The notes under the pieces: model-generated | Told to the model about the DNA's origin: nothing | The model's database searches: none | What the model saw: only the letters and a program-made list of their open reading frames with translations | Position numbers and translations under genes: made by a program | Source: an uncultured Clostridia bacterium | GTDB taxonomy: Bacteria > Bacillota > Clostridia > TANB77 > CAG-465 | NCBI GenBank assembly: GCA_944387375.1 | Contig: CALXEQ010000011.1 | Span: 1-44,229 of the forward strand | Direction: 5' to 3' | DNA: 44,229 nucleotides | Shown: positions 1-8,100 of the stretch, piece by piece | Layout: the number at the start of each line of letters is the position of its first letter | How positions within the stretch are numbered: the stretch's first letter is position 1

Positions 1-933
1 CAAAAGCATATAAATGAAATATTAAATGGAAAAGCTAAAATAACACTTGAAATGGCTGCAAATATAGAAAGATTAACTAATATTCCATCTAATTTTATTA
101 TTTCTGTTGAAAATACTAGATATATAGAAGAAGAATTAATCAGAAAATATGGTAATGAAGAAAATATTAAAAAAGTTGTAGAAAAAGAATATGCTTTTAA
201 AGATTTAAAAAAAAGTAATTGGATTGTATTCAAAGATGAAAAAAATATATATCAAGTATGTATAGATATATTGAATTTCTTAAAAGTTAAAGATTTTACG
301 GCACATTCTAAATTGGAACAACATGTTTTATTTAAAAAGAAAGGCGAGGATTATAATAAGCTAGCTTTATGGATAGCACATTGTGATGAATTATCTTCTA
401 ATCAACAGGTAAATGAATATAAAAGTGAAAATTTTAATAAATTAATTAATAAGTTAAAAATAGAAGCCTTTAATGAATCAATCAATATAGAAAAAATAAA
501 AGAAATATTAAATTCATATGGAATACTTTTTGTATGTGAAAAAGCATTACCTGGTACAAAAGTGAGAGGATGCTTTAAGGTAAAAATAAATACTCCAGCT
601 ATATATACAACTGCAAATTATTCATCAAAAGATTCATTCTTTTTTGAGTTATTTCATGAATTAGGACATTGTAAAAGTGATTATAATATGGCACAAAATA
701 AAGTAATTATAGATGGAGATGAAAAAAGAGAGCAAAGAGCAGATTATTTTGCTTTAAATACTATGATAAGTAAAAATGAATGGGATGATATAACTAGTGA
801 TGTTACAGAAGATCATATTATAGAAAAATCTAAAAAATATAAAATTCCAATGAGTTTTATCGTTGGAAGATTAGCTAAGAATGATTATATAAAATATAAC
901 AGTAAATTATATAACAAATATAACAAAATATAG
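1..933 (+). CDS. XRE-family regulator with ImmA/IrrE metallopeptidase domain (5' end outside window)
   Basis: The reading frame is open from base 1, so the gene starts before the window; the ATG at 52 is internal. The first visible residues (HINEILNGKAKIT, then AANIERLTNIPSNF) are the end of a lambda-repressor-type HTH of the HigA kind. A Lys/Glu-rich linker follows. The second half is an ImmA/IrrE-type zinc peptidase domain with the HExxH motif HELGH at about 655-669 and a downstream acidic stretch (DGDEKREQRADYFA) that fits the third metal ligand. Proteins of this fused type act as cytoplasmic regulators that cleave or bind a partner repressor, often in toxin-antitoxin or mobile-element control. 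No toxin gene follows; the next two genes are on the other strand. Domain call firm, role inferred. Confidence 0.85.
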   Translation, partial: QKHINEILNGKAKITLEMAANIERLTNIPSNFIISVENTRYIEEELIRKYGNEENIKKVVEKEYAFKDLKKSNWIVFKDEKNIYQVCIDILNFLKVKDFTAHSKLEQHVLFKKKGEDYNKLALWIAHCDELSSNQQVNEYKSENFNKLINKLKIEAFNESINIEKIKEILNSYGILFVCEKALPGTKVRGCFKVKINTPAIYTTANYSSKDSFFFELFHELGHCKSDYNMAQNKVIIDGDEKREQRADYFALNTMISKNEWDDITSDVTEDHIIEKSKKYKIPMSFIVGRLAKNDYIKYNSKLYNKYNKI

Positions 934-960
934 CAGTGTTTTTTACACTGCTATTTATAT
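925..960. repeat. Direct repeat copy 1 / bidirectional terminator
   Basis: A hairpin with arms AGCAGTGT (932-939) and ACACTGCT (945-952) starts inside the stop codon of the regulator gene and precedes the end of the converging rloB gene. A-rich and T-rich flanks let it serve both strands. The whole 36-base segment recurs at 2951-2984 with one substitution and a two-base gap. Confidence 0.75.
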
Positions 961-972
961 AATCAATAGTTG

Positions 973-1647
973 CTATAAATAATCTTCAAAATCTTTAAGT
1001 ATGTTGTAAACTTTTGTCATTGGATTTCTTTTTGATGGAAGTTTATCGGAGTTAAGTTTTTCCATATCTTCACAATTTTTTATAGCATCATGTATTCTAT
1101 CATTTGCTGTGATTTTTTCAAAGATGTTAGAATCATTTTTAGTATAATTTCCTAAACCATATTTTTGAAATTCTTTATCTAATTCTGTAAATATGTTGTC
1201 TTTAGAAATGTATTTATTTATCTTTTTAAAATGAGATAAAAGCCAAAGTTCAAAATTTGGATTTGACCAGCAAGAATTATAGCCACAATTTCTTATTGCT
1301 CTATCAAATTGTTCATCATCATAATCATCTTTATCAAAAACTACCCATACATGCCCATATATTTTAGTTGAATAATTTACATACCTTTGTGTATACTTTA
1401 TTAAATCTTCAGTATTTTTACCCATCCCTTTAATTTCAATATCAGGTATTAAAACATCTACCTTTTTTCCATACCTTTTATTTATTTCCTTTTTTAATCC
1501 GTTAAAATAATTTGGTTCAGTCTTTTTTCCTTCACATACAATTAAGTAATTAGCAGGTGCTTGCTTTTTACTTTTTAATCTGTTTTTCCTAGAAATATTG
1601 TTATTCTTCAAGATTAACCTCAAATTCTTCAAGTATTGGGATTGCAC
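973..1647 (-). CDS. rloB: RloB-like protein (AbiLii-type) of a two-gene defence module
   Basis: This is a 224-residue protein whose N-terminal motif LIVCEGKKTEPNYF is the hallmark of the RloB family, a Toprim-like fold thought to be a nuclease. Acidic residues in VWVVFDKDDYDD and the motif SNPNFELWLLSHF are also typical. It lies directly after the RloA ATPase and overlaps its end. The ATG at 1647 is the longest start. A TTG at 1611, with GAGG seven bases upstream and overlapping the rloA stop, would give a protein starting just before the conserved basic segment and may be the true start. RloA/RloB pairs resemble lactococcal AbiL, an abortive-infection system (family knowledge). Anti-phage function here is inferred. 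Confidence 0.85.
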   Translation of the reverse strand: MQSQYLKNLRLILKNNNISRKNRLKSKKQAPANYLIVCEGKKTEPNYFNGLKKEINKRYGKKVDVLIPDIEIKGMGKNTEDLIKYTQRYVNYSTKIYGHVWVVFDKDDYDDEQFDRAIRNCGYNSCWSNPNFELWLLSHFKKINKYISKDNIFTELDKEFQKYGLGNYTKNDSNIFEKITANDRIHDAIKNCEDMEKLNSDKLPSKRNPMTKVYNILKDFEDYL

Positions 1648-2845
1648 CGTATCTTCCTGTTAGATAATCTTTATTGTATGTTGCATCATTTCTAACTTTT
1701 TTTGTTGTTTTATTTTCATCATCATTTGGAAGTATATAGTCAGATAGTGAGTAAAGTTCAGATATTCCATCATTATTTTTTTCAGTAAACCATATTTCAT
1801 CTCTTCTAAAAGTATCTTTATTTAAATTTACAGTATCATGGGTAGAGTAAATTAATTGACCGTTACCTATATTAGTTTCACTGTTATGAAATAGATTGAT
1901 GATATATCTTGTTAATAATGGATGCAATTTTGCATCTAATTCATCAATAAATAATATCATTCCATTCCTTAATCCATCCATTAAGAAGTCAAATAAATGA
2001 AACATTTTTCTAGTACCGTTTGATTCTAATTCTAAAGGTAAAGCTTTTATATCATTTTCTTCTCCTTTATGTATTAATTCAACTTTTATCATTCTATTAT
2101 TATTTTGTACTTCTTCAAGAGTATTTGGAGTTGTTTTAATTCCTTCTATGCTTGCATCAAAAGTTTTTATAAATCGTAATAATTCATGTTTATATTTTTG
2201 ATCACTTAAAATCTTTAAGGATACTCTATTATTAATAATATTTTCAAATCTAGGATTGCCAAGATCTAGATAGCTTGTAGTTAAAAACCAATTATATACA
2301 TTACTAAAGTCTTCATTTTCCTTATTTATTTTACTATACAAGTTTAAAAATAACGTATTTTCATCTACGTTTGCTAAATGTAATAATTTATTCATTTTAT
2401 CTTTTAACTCAATAGTATTTTTTGTTCTTTCAAATATTTCATAAAATTTATTTATTTTTTTTATATAAAGCCATTCTGATGTTATAGTGTCTTTTAATAT
2501 ATCAAAGCCATATTTATATATCTTATTGTTTTTAGCTAATATTTCAACTTCTAAACTAATAGGTTCATTATTTATCATAAAGGTATATACGTTATCTTCA
2601 TCGATATGTGAATTTTTTTTAGAATCATCACTTATTAAAATTCTATTTTTCATATAATCAAAAGCTTGTAATACATTAGTTTTTCCACTTGCATTAGCAC
2701 CATATATTGCAGCTACTTTTAAAAGATTGATATTTTCTTTTTTTACAACATTATATTCATGCTCCTTTATTGATGTAGCTTCCATGTCTAATACATTTTC
2801 ATTTTTAAAAGACTTAAAATTTTTAAAACTAAATCTAATTAGCAT
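1601..2845 (-). CDS. rloA: RloA-like AAA/ABC-type ATPase (AbiLi-type)
   Basis: This 414-residue protein belongs to the AAA15/AAA_21 group of SMC/ABC-like ATPases found with RloB. Visible motifs are the N-terminal strand IRFSFKNFKSF, Walker A GANASGKTN at residues 49-57, Walker B LFIDELDAKLHP in the last third, and the switch-histidine motif QLIYSTHD. The start has a strong GAAAGGAG site eight to nine bases upstream. It is first gene of a two-gene minus-strand operon with rloB. In related systems the ATPase senses infection or controls the partner effector; that is inference here. Codon use matches the host-like background, but the pair is bracketed by direct repeats, which suggests insertion as a cassette. 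Confidence 0.85.
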   Translation of the reverse strand: MLIRFSFKNFKSFKNENVLDMEATSIKEHEYNVVKKENINLLKVAAIYGANASGKTNVLQAFDYMKNRILISDDSKKNSHIDEDNVYTFMINNEPISLEVEILAKNNKIYKYGFDILKDTITSEWLYIKKINKFYEIFERTKNTIELKDKMNKLLHLANVDENTLFLNLYSKINKENEDFSNVYNWFLTTSYLDLGNPRFENIINNRVSLKILSDQKYKHELLRFIKTFDASIEGIKTTPNTLEEVQNNNRMIKVELIHKGEENDIKALPLELESNGTRKMFHLFDFLMDGLRNGMILFIDELDAKLHPLLTRYIINLFHNSETNIGNGQLIYSTHDTVNLNKDTFRRDEIWFTEKNNDGISELYSLSDYILPNDDENKTTKKVRNDATYNKDYLTGRYGAIPILEEFEVNLEE

Positions 2846-2869
2846 TTTGAGTTTCTCCTTTCATAATAT

Positions 2870-2922
2870 ATTATATGCCATTATTTATAAAATATCAATA
2901 AATTTGAGAAATATTCTCAAAT
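2870..2922 (-). promoter_or_regulatory. rloAB promoter with upstream inverted repeat
   Basis: On the minus strand TTGATA (2898-2893), a 17-base spacer and TATAAT (2875-2870) form a near-consensus sigma-A promoter. Directly upstream, at 2902-2922, is a perfect inverted repeat with nine-base arms (ATTTGAGAA, three bases, TTCTCAAAT). It is placed to act as an operator, but no regulator is identified. Confidence 0.65.
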
Positions 2923-2950
2923 ATCACGAACTTTTTTTAAAAAATAGATA

Positions 2951-2984
2951 AAAATATAGCAGTGCTTTACACTGCTATTTATAT
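2951..2984. repeat. Direct repeat copy 2 / terminator
   Basis: Hairpin arms AGCAGTG (2958-2964) and CACTGCT (2970-2976) serve as terminator for the minus-strand gene that ends at 2984, with a T-rich run on that strand. The segment is almost identical to 925-960, so the rloAB module sits exactly between two copies. Confidence 0.75.
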
Positions 2985-3409
2985 TATAGAAACTTTTTAA
3001 GTCCTTCTATATTTTCTTGTTGTAAATTTATGAAATCTTTTAGTAAATTTTCTATTTGACTATCTTCAAATGTTAGATTGTTAAGTAGTTTTGTTCCTTT
3101 AACTATTCCCATATCGTTTCCTTGTATTAGTATTTCAGCAAGTTTTGAATTGCTAGTATTAGTTAGAGTATTAAGCTCAATTCCCATCCATGACATTGCC
3201 TTTTGTATAGTTGATGTATCTTGTGTGTATTCGTTATTTTGAGTAAGAATTGCTCTAGATCTATCGTAAATATTTTCATATTCACTTTTTTGATCAGATA
3301 AAATATCTTTAAAATGTAAGTCTTGTACTTTAGGAATAATATAATTTAGTCCATCAATTCCTGTTTTTGCTCCTTTATTAATTTCTTTTAAAATTTGTAT
3401 TTTTTCCAT
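2984..3409 (-). CDS. Small helical protein, ferritin-like/DUF2383-like
   Basis: This is a 141-residue all-helical cytoplasmic protein without a signal peptide or transmembrane segment. Its layout (four amphipathic helices, the second about QDLHFKDILSDQKSEYENIYDRS, the last ending LQQENIEGLKKFL) resembles the four-helix-bundle stress-type proteins of the DUF2383/ferritin-like group common in Clostridia, but I see no clear di-metal EXXH pair. RBS TAGGTGATTTT precedes the ATG. It is divergent from marR. The fold is inferred; the function is unknown. Confidence 0.6.
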   Translation of the reverse strand: MEKIQILKEINKGAKTGIDGLNYIIPKVQDLHFKDILSDQKSEYENIYDRSRAILTQNNEYTQDTSTIQKAMSWMGIELNTLTNTSNSKLAEILIQGNDMGIVKGTKLLNNLTFEDSQIENLLKDFINLQQENIEGLKKFL

Positions 3410-3493
3410 AAAATCACCTAGTAATATTATTGTTATATTTTACAAAGAATATACTATTTACAGTAGTTTTCACTAAATTTTCATATTAATTTA

Positions 3494-3549
3494 TTGACAT
3501 GTGCATACAATAGTAATATAATACATAGTGCACTATATAGTTAACTATG
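3494..3549 (+). promoter_or_regulatory. marR/ABC exporter promoter with two MarR-type palindromes
   Basis: TTGACA (3494-3499), a 17-base spacer and TATAAT (3517-3522) form a perfect sigma-A promoter. Downstream, over the transcription start, lie the palindromes TAGTGCACTA (3526-3535) and ATAGTTAACTAT (3537-3548), together a larger imperfect inverted repeat CATAGT...ACTATG. Their size and position fit autorepression by the MarR protein encoded next. Confidence 0.8.
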
Positions 3550-3564
3550 GATTGAGGTGATGAA

Positions 3565-3990
3565 ATGGAACAATTAAAAATTGGAAAAATACTTAAAATA
3601 GTTAGTAATTATATGGAAAAGGATATGAATAATTGTCTTTCAGATTATAATATTACTCGTTCACAGATGGGGGTCTTGGTATATATCCAGTTAACTGAAT
3701 GTAAAGGAATTGAAGCAAATCAAGTAGATATTGAAAAAGAATTCAATTTAAAAAATCCTACTGTTACAGGACTTATTAATAGACTTGAGGAAAAGGGATA
3801 TATTAAAAGAGTAAGAAGTGACAAGGATAAAAGGTATAATAAACTTGAACTTACTGAAAGTGGAAGAGAAATATTAAATAAAGGGAAAAGAAAGGCACAA
3901 GAAAATGAAGAAAAATTATTGAAGATATTAACTGATGATGAAATAAAAGAGTTAAAAAGGATATTAACTAAAATTGTAAATAATATATAA
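3565..3990 (+). CDS. MarR-family transcriptional regulator
   Basis: The 141-residue protein has the MarR winged-helix layout: an N-terminal dimerisation helix, the recognition helix region NLKNPTVTGLINRLEEKGYIKR, the wing RVRSDKDKRYNKLELTESG, and a C-terminal helix. MarR proteins dimerise, bind palindromes and release DNA when a small molecule binds. The RBS GAGGTGATGAA is five to six bases from the ATG. It is the first gene of an operon with the two exporter genes (12-base gap), so it most likely represses its own exporter and responds to a drug or toxic metabolite. Ligand unknown. Confidence 0.92.
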   Translation: MEQLKIGKILKIVSNYMEKDMNNCLSDYNITRSQMGVLVYIQLTECKGIEANQVDIEKEFNLKNPTVTGLINRLEEKGYIKRVRSDKDKRYNKLELTESGREILNKGKRKAQENEEKLLKILTDDEIKELKRILTKIVNNI

Positions 3991-4002
3991 AAGGAGGAAA
4001 TT

Positions 4003-5745
4003 ATGTTAAAAAAACTTAGTAAATCAGTCAGAGAATATAAATGGGCTGCATTTATTACACCAGTTTTTGTTACATTAGAAGTTATAATGGAAGTTGTAAT
4101 TCCACTTTTAATGGCAAACTTAATAGATGATGGTGTATACATGGGGGAAATGAATGCAGCTTTAAAGATTGGTGTTGAACTTATTATTGCTGCTGTACTT
4201 TCTTTAATATTTGGTTGTTTGTCTGGAATAACTGCATCTAAAGCATCAGCTGGATTTGCTAAAAATTTAAGAAAAGACTTATATTATAAAGTACAAGATT
4301 TTTCTTTTGCTAATATAGATAAGTTTTCAACAGCAAGTTTGGTAACACGTCTTACTACAGATGTAAGTAATGTTCAACAAGCATTTCAAATGTTAACAAG
4401 AATAACAGTAAGAGCACCACTTATGCTTGTAATTTCAGTAATTATGGCAATAAATATTAATGCTGAATTATCTATGATATTATTAATAATTGTTCCAATA
4501 ATTGCTATAACTTTATTTTTCATTTTAAGATATGTACATCCATTAATGGAGAAAGTATTTAGAAAATATGATGATTTAAATGAAGTTGTAGAAGAGAATG
4601 TAAGTGGTATAAGAGTTGTAAAATCTTTTGTTATAGAAGAAAAAGAGAAAAAGAAATTTGGAAAAGTTTCATCAGATATATATAATACATTTAGTAAAGC
4701 AGAAAAAATAATGGCATTTACTATGCCTACAATGCAATTTGCTATATATCTATGTATCATCCTAATATCTTGGTTTGGTGCAAACATTATAGTAAATACT
4801 GGTATGACAGATTTAACAACTGGTCAACTTATGACATTTATAACATATTCTATACAAATTTTATCTAGCTTAATGATGATATCTATGGTAATAATGATGC
4901 TTACTATTGCAAGAGCATCTGCAGAAAGAATATATGAAGTATTAATTGAAGAGCCAAACATAAAAGATAAAGAAAATCCAGTAACAGAAGTTAAAAATGG
5001 AGATATTGAATTTAATAATGTTTCATTTAGCTATGTAGATGATAAAGAGAAAGAGTGCTTAAAAGATATTAATCTAAAAATTGAAAGTGGTCAAACAATT
5101 GGTATAATTGGTGGAACTGGTTCTGGTAAATCTTCACTTGTAAACTTAATTCCAAGACTTTATGATGTTACAGAAGGTAGTGTTAAAGTTGGAGATGTAG
5201 ATGTAAGAGATTATGATTTAAAAACATTACGTGATCAAGTATCTTGCGTTTTACAAAAAAATGTATTGTTTTCTGGTACAATAACAGAAAATATTAAATG
5301 GGGAGACGAAAATGCATCTGATGAAGAGGTTCAAAGAGTATGTAAACTTGCACAAGCAGATGAATTTATACAAGGATTTCCAGACAAATATAATACATAT
5401 ATAGAACAAGGTGGAACAAATGTATCTGGTGGTCAAAAACAAAGACTATGTATTGCAAGAGCACTACTTAAAAAGCCTAAAATATTAATATTAGACGATT
5501 CAACAAGTGCTGTAGATACTAAAACAGATAGTTTAATTAGAAAAGCATTTAGAGAGGAAATACCAGATACAACAAAAATTATAATAGCACAAAGAATTTC
5601 ATCTGTTGAAGATGCAGATAAAATAATTGTTATAGATGATGGAAAAATTAACGGATTTGGAACACATGAAGAATTATTAAAGAATAATGCAATATATAAA
5701 GAAGTATATGATTCTCAAATGAAAGGAAGTGATACAGATGCCTAA
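4003..5745 (+). CDS. ABC multidrug exporter half-transporter, degenerate-site subunit
   Basis: This 580-residue protein has an N-terminal six-helix exporter domain (about residues 1-310) and a C-terminal ATPase (about 335-575). ATPase motifs: Walker A GGTGSGKSS, signature VSGGQKQR, Walker B ILILDDSTSAVD, and the switch position IIIAQR. The catalytic Glu after Walker B is Asp and the switch His is Gln, as in the non-canonical subunit of heterodimeric exporters (BmrC, LmrC, TM287). It follows marR by 12 bases with AGGAGG, and the next gene overlaps its end. The two products should form one membrane exporter. The substrate cannot be told from sequence. Confidence 0.93.
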   Translation: MLKKLSKSVREYKWAAFITPVFVTLEVIMEVVIPLLMANLIDDGVYMGEMNAALKIGVELIIAAVLSLIFGCLSGITASKASAGFAKNLRKDLYYKVQDFSFANIDKFSTASLVTRLTTDVSNVQQAFQMLTRITVRAPLMLVISVIMAININAELSMILLIIVPIIAITLFFILRYVHPLMEKVFRKYDDLNEVVEENVSGIRVVKSFVIEEKEKKKFGKVSSDIYNTFSKAEKIMAFTMPTMQFAIYLCIILISWFGANIIVNTGMTDLTTGQLMTFITYSIQILSSLMMISMVIMMLTIARASAERIYEVLIEEPNIKDKENPVTEVKNGDIEFNNVSFSYVDDKEKECLKDINLKIESGQTIGIIGGTGSGKSSLVNLIPRLYDVTEGSVKVGDVDVRDYDLKTLRDQVSCVLQKNVLFSGTITENIKWGDENASDEEVQRVCKLAQADEFIQGFPDKYNTYIEQGGTNVSGGQKQRLCIARALLKKPKILILDDSTSAVDTKTDSLIRKAFREEIPDTTKIIIAQRISSVEDADKIIVIDDGKINGFGTHEELLKNNAIYKEVYDSQMKGSDTDA

Positions 5746-7648
5746 AGGACAAATGCCAAAAGGACCAAGAGGAATGATGCTTGGAGCAAAGGGAAAAGTT
5801 AAAAAAGGTACTTTAAAAAGATTACTTCAATATGTAACAAAAAAACATAAAAAGCAAATGGTAATTGTATTTATCTGTATCATTTTAAGTACTGTAGCTA
5901 ATGTTGGAGGAACATTATTTTTAAGAACATTAATAGATGATTATATAACACCTTTACTTTCTACAGTAAATCCAGTATTTGATTCATTACTTAAAGCAAT
6001 AGCTACAATGGCTTGCATTTATGTAGTTGGTGTAGTAAGTTCATATATTTACCAAAGGGTAATGGCAGTAATAGCACAAGGTGTTTTAAAAGACATACGT
6101 GATGATATGTTTGACAAGATGGAAGAGTTACCTATTAGATATTTTGATACTCATACACACGGAGAGATAATGAGTCATTACACAAATGATACTGATACAT
6201 TAAGACAGATGATATCACAGTCTTTACCTAATATTATATCTTCTAGTATGACAGTTATTGCAACATTTATTTCTATGTTGTACTTAAGTCCATTATTATC
6301 TTTATTTGTAATAATATTTACTGGCTTAATACTTTTATGTTCAAATACACTTGTTAAAAAAAGTTCAAAATACTTTGTTGCGCAACAACAATCTTTAGCA
6401 ACAGTTAATGGGTATGTTGAAGAAATGATAAGTGGACAAAAGGTAATAAAGGTATTTACTCATGAAGAAAAAGCAAAAGAAGCTTTTGATAAATTAAATG
6501 ATCAATTATATACAGATATGTATACAGCAAATAAATTTGCAAATACTTTAATGCCAGTCGCAAATAACTTAGGAAACTTAGAGTATGTTTTAGTTGCACT
6601 TGTTGGTACTGTTATGGCTATAAATAATGTAGCTGGTTTAACACTTGGTACAATAGTATCATTCTTAAACTTAACAAGAGGCTTTAACATGCCAATTCAA
6701 CAAGTATCTAACCAATTAAATGCGGTTATAATGGCACTTGCTGGAGCAAGTAGAATATTTGAAATGATGGATGAAGAAAAAGAAGTAGATGATGGATATG
6801 TTACTTTAGTAAATGCTAAAAGAGAAGATGGAAAACTTGTAGAATGTAAAGAAAGAACAGGAATTTGGGCTTGGAAACATCCACATCATGATGGAACATT
6901 AGACTATGTTGAAGTAAAAGGACATATTGAATTAAGAAATGTAGATTTTGGATATGAACCAAATAAACTTGTATTACACGATGTATCAGTTTATGCAAAG
7001 CCTGGTCAAAAAATAGCATTTGTTGGAGCAACTGGTGCAGGTAAAACTACAATAACAAACTTAATAAATAGATTTTACGATATTGAAGATGGAAAAATAA
7101 GATATGATGGTATAAATATTAATAAAATTAAAAAAGATGATTTAAGAAGATCACTAGGTATGGTATTACAAGATACAAACTTGTTTACAGGAACAATAAA
7201 AGAAAATATAATGTATGGTAAAGAGGATGCGACAGATGAAGAAGTAATTGAAGCTGCAAAACTTGCCAATGCTCATAACTTTATTATGCATTTACCAAAT
7301 GGCTATGATACTATGCTTACAAATAATGGTGCTCAGCTTTCACAAGGTCAAAGACAGCTTATTTCTATAGCTAGAGCTGCAATAAATAATCCACCAGTAA
7401 TGATTCTTGATGAAGCAACATCATCAATTGATACTAGAACAGAAAAGATAGTTCAAGATGGTATGGATAAACTTATGGAAGGAAGAACTGTATTTGTAAT
7501 AGCACATAGATTATCTACTGTAAGAAATTCAAAAGCTATAATGGTACTAGATCATGGTAGAATAATAGAAAGAGGATCTCATGATGAATTAATTGAACAA
7601 AAAGGACAATATTATCAGTTGTATACAGGAGCTTTTGAACTTGAATAA
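5738..7648 (+). CDS. ABC multidrug exporter half-transporter, canonical-site subunit
   Basis: This 636-residue half-transporter carries six membrane helices, then an ATPase with Walker A GATGAGKTT, signature LSQGQRQ, Walker B VMILDEATSSID with the catalytic Glu, and switch His in VIAHRLST. Its signature has Gln instead of the second Gly (LSQGQ), which completes the degenerate site formed with the partner, while its own Walker B and the partner's LSGGQ-like motif make the active site. A segment of about 45 residues rich in Trp and His (WAWKHPHHDG) is inserted between membrane and ATPase parts. I chose ATG 5738, nine bases after AAAGGAAG and overlapping the upstream stop, over an in-frame GTG at 5729. 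BmrD/LmrD type. Confidence 0.93.
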   Translation: MPKGQMPKGPRGMMLGAKGKVKKGTLKRLLQYVTKKHKKQMVIVFICIILSTVANVGGTLFLRTLIDDYITPLLSTVNPVFDSLLKAIATMACIYVVGVVSSYIYQRVMAVIAQGVLKDIRDDMFDKMEELPIRYFDTHTHGEIMSHYTNDTDTLRQMISQSLPNIISSSMTVIATFISMLYLSPLLSLFVIIFTGLILLCSNTLVKKSSKYFVAQQQSLATVNGYVEEMISGQKVIKVFTHEEKAKEAFDKLNDQLYTDMYTANKFANTLMPVANNLGNLEYVLVALVGTVMAINNVAGLTLGTIVSFLNLTRGFNMPIQQVSNQLNAVIMALAGASRIFEMMDEEKEVDDGYVTLVNAKREDGKLVECKERTGIWAWKHPHHDGTLDYVEVKGHIELRNVDFGYEPNKLVLHDVSVYAKPGQKIAFVGATGAGKTTITNLINRFYDIEDGKIRYDGININKIKKDDLRRSLGMVLQDTNLFTGTIKENIMYGKEDATDEEVIEAAKLANAHNFIMHLPNGYDTMLTNNGAQLSQGQRQLISIARAAINNPPVMILDEATSSIDTRTEKIVQDGMDKLMEGRTVFVIAHRLSTVRNSKAIMVLDHGRIIERGSHDELIEQKGQYYQLYTGAFELE

Positions 7649-7654
7649 TAATAA

Positions 7655-7692
7655 AATAGATATGGTATATTTTATATCATATCTATTTTTTG
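7655..7692 (+). terminator. Terminator of the marR-exporter operon
   Basis: A stem built on ATAGATATG and CATATCTAT with one wobble extension is followed by TTTTTTGTTTT. Confidence 0.75.
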
Positions 7693-7694
7693 TT

Positions 7695-7723
7695 TTGACT
7701 TTACATAAAATATGTGGTATAAT
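7695..7723 (+). promoter_or_regulatory. Promoter of the pspC-like gene
   Basis: TTGACT (7695-7700), 17 bases, TATAAT (7718-7723). The 5' leader is about 100 bases. A second TTGACA at 7747-7752 has only a poor -10 (TATGCA) at the right distance. Confidence 0.75.
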
Positions 7724-7830
7724 ATACCCATTAGAAAAAAATCGGGTTGACAAAAAATTTTGAGTCTTATATGCATAAATATAATTATTACGTATTTTTT
7801 CTAAAATATTATTTTTAGGAGGTAAATACT

Positions 7831-8019
7831 ATGCAAAATGGTAGAAGACTTTGTAAGTCACAAACAGACAAAAAAATATTTGGTGTATGTGGAGGTCTTG
7901 GTGAGTATTTTAATATAAACTCACTATGGATAAGACTTGCCTTTTGTATTGCAGTTATCTGTTTTGGAACAGGTGTATTATTATATATTCTTCTTGCAAT
8001 ATTAATGCCAAAAGATTAG
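7831..8019 (+). CDS. PspC-domain membrane protein
   Basis: This 62-residue protein is essentially one PspC domain: the motif KKIFGVCGGLGEYFNI, then WIRLAFCIAVICF and a hydrophobic helix ending LLAILMPKD. PspC domains sit in the cytoplasmic membrane and sense or buffer envelope stress in the phage-shock response. The RBS TAGGAGG is eight bases before the ATG. It is monocistronic, with its own promoter and terminator. Single-domain PspC proteins of this size are common in Firmicutes; the exact signal is unknown. Confidence 0.93.
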   Translation: MQNGRRLCKSQTDKKIFGVCGGLGEYFNINSLWIRLAFCIAVICFGTGVLLYILLAILMPKD

Positions 8020-8024
8020 AATGG

Positions 8025-8050
8025 AGCGGTAGATTTTTCTACTGCTTTTT
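8025..8050 (+). terminator. Terminator after pspC-like gene
   Basis: AGCGGTAGA (8025-8033), loop TTTT, TCTACTGCT (8038-8046) with one wobble, then a T run. Confidence 0.8.
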
Positions 8051-8051
8051 C

Positions 8052-8080
8052 TTGAAAAAAATTACTCTATATGAGATAAT
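8052..8080 (+). promoter_or_regulatory. Promoter of metallophosphoesterase gene
   Basis: TTGAAA (8052-8057), 17-base spacer, GATAAT (8075-8080); GAGG lies about 12 bases upstream of the ATG at 8101. Confidence 0.65.
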
Positions 8081-8100
8081 GTAGCTATTGAGGTACGAAT

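Noticed and set aside
7747..7775. Second promoter before the pspC-like gene
   Set aside because: TTGACA is perfect but the matching -10 (TATGCA) is poor.
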